In this document: piece by piece, positions 6,409-6,782 of the stretch
Layout: every line of letters begins with the position of its first letter
Position numbering within the stretch: the first letter of the stretch is position 1
Assembly (NCBI GenBank): GCA_040388785.1
Contig: JAZKBD010000041.1
Span: 1 to 6,782 of the forward strand
Source of the DNA: 66-474 sp040388785
GTDB lineage: Bacteria > Pseudomonadota > Gammaproteobacteria > Xanthomonadales > Rhodanobacteraceae
DNA length: 6,782 nucleotides
Direction: 5' to 3'
The notes under the pieces: model-generated
What the model saw: the letters and a program-made list of their open reading frames with translations, nothing else
Told to the model about the DNA's origin: nothing
The model's database searches: none
Program-made: the position numbers and the translations under genes

Positions 6409-6782
6409 TCACGGCGCTCCCGCGGCAAGCGTGCGTTCGGCGCGCACAAGGTCTTCTTCGGTGTCCACGCCCGGGGGAAAACGCTCGGGCGCAACGCGCA
6501 CCGCGATCGCGTGGCCGTGCTCGAGCGCGCGCAACTGTTCGAGCGACTCGGCACGTTCCAGCGGCGTCGCCGGCAAACGCGCGAACGCCTTGAGGAAACC
6601 CGCGCGATACGCGTAGATGCCGATGTGACGCAGCACCTCGACCCCCGCTGGAATCGCCGAACGGTCGCGTGCCAGTGCATCACGCGCCCACGGCACCGGT
6701 GCGCGCGAGAAATACAGCGCGCGTCCGCGCAGGTCGCGCACCACTTTCACGCAGTTGGGATCGAACCATAATTCGGCCGATT
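6409..6782 (-). CDS. kdsB: 3-deoxy-manno-octulosonate cytidylyltransferase, C-terminal half (partial)
   Basis: CMP-KDO synthetase activates KDO with CTP for lipid A core synthesis in the cytoplasm. The visible 123 residues are the C-terminal part of a protein that is usually about 250 aa. The 5' end lies beyond the right edge. Recognisable stretches are FDPNCVKVV, then GRALYFSRAPVPWARD, which matches the ALYFSRA.IPWDRD of known KdsB. After these come HIGIYAYRAGFL, LERAESLEQLRALEHG and the C-terminal PPGVDTEEDLVRAE. The N-terminal nucleotide-binding motif is outside the window. An internal GTG at 6750 is not the start, because the frame stays open and family-like up to the edge. It ends 1 base before the phosphatase start codon, so the two are very probably cotranscribed. 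Confidence 0.96.
   Translation of the reverse strand, partial: SAELWFDPNCVKVVRDLRGRALYFSRAPVPWARDALARDRSAIPAGVEVLRHIGIYAYRAGFLKAFARLPATPLERAESLEQLRALEHGHAIAVRVAPERFPPGVDTEEDLVRAERTLAAGAP

Noticed and set aside
6408..6683. An N-terminal extension of the phosphatase up to 6683
   Set aside because: It overlaps kdsB in another frame and has a shadow-like composition. Catalytic LMW phosphatases have the P-loop within the first 20 residues, as the GTG at 6407 gives.
2482..6771. A 1429-codon open frame on the plus strand, antisense to pgsA, uvrC, the NHL gene, the phosphatase and kdsB
   Set aside because: It lies opposite five well-supported genes. Its translation is low-complexity and rich in Arg, Ala and His, without recognisable domains. 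Long antisense open frames are expected opposite high-GC genes with strong third-position bias.

Overview
This is a GC-rich gammaproteobacterial chromosome segment, most likely from the Xanthomonadaceae/Rhodanobacteraceae group. The case rests on the gene order kdsB, low-molecular-weight phosphatase, NHL-repeat protein, uvrC, pgsA, tRNA-Gly, tRNA-Cys and on the sequence style of the proteins. The uvrC-pgsA-tRNA-Gly(GCC)-tRNA-Cys(GCA) part matches the E. coli uvrC-pgsA-glyW-cysT order. The tRNA-Leu (leuZ) that follows in E. coli is not seen here. All genes read on the minus strand, so transcription runs from the right edge to the left.

Right part (6782 to 4399): the 3' part of kdsB (CMP-KDO synthetase, lipopolysaccharide core) enters from the right edge. 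A low-molecular-weight protein-tyrosine phosphatase follows after 1 nt. Next, through a 4-nt ATGA overlap, comes a cytoplasmic thioredoxin-fold plus six-repeat NHL protein. These three are packed as one translationally coupled unit. The NHL protein resembles the NHLRC2 family but has serines where the redox CxxC should be.

Middle part (4398 to 1554): uvrC (excision-repair nuclease) and pgsA (phosphatidylglycerophosphate synthase) are followed by a two-tRNA operon. The tRNA operon has its own sigma70-type promoter, whose -35 box overlaps the pgsA stop codon, and ends in a clear rho-independent terminator.

Left part (about 1553 to 1): this is mobile DNA. A complete P4-type tyrosine recombinase starts about 160 bp past the 3' end of tRNA-Cys and reads away from it, the usual layout of an island integrated in a tRNA 3' end. 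Its promoter region carries four GGGGG motifs, including an exact 12-bp direct repeat. They sit in and just downstream of the predicted promoter and are candidate recombinase arm sites or operators. The tRNA-Cys T-stem has an A-C mismatch on its 3' side that could be an integration scar. At the extreme left, positions 1-54 look like the terminus of an IS3-family insertion sequence whose transposase would begin at the window edge and run leftward. Most of the island lies outside the window.

I see no convincing new multi-gene system here. The best leads are the integrase control region with the possible tRNA scar, and the redox-dead-looking thioredoxin/NHL protein in the kdsB-uvrC gene cluster.
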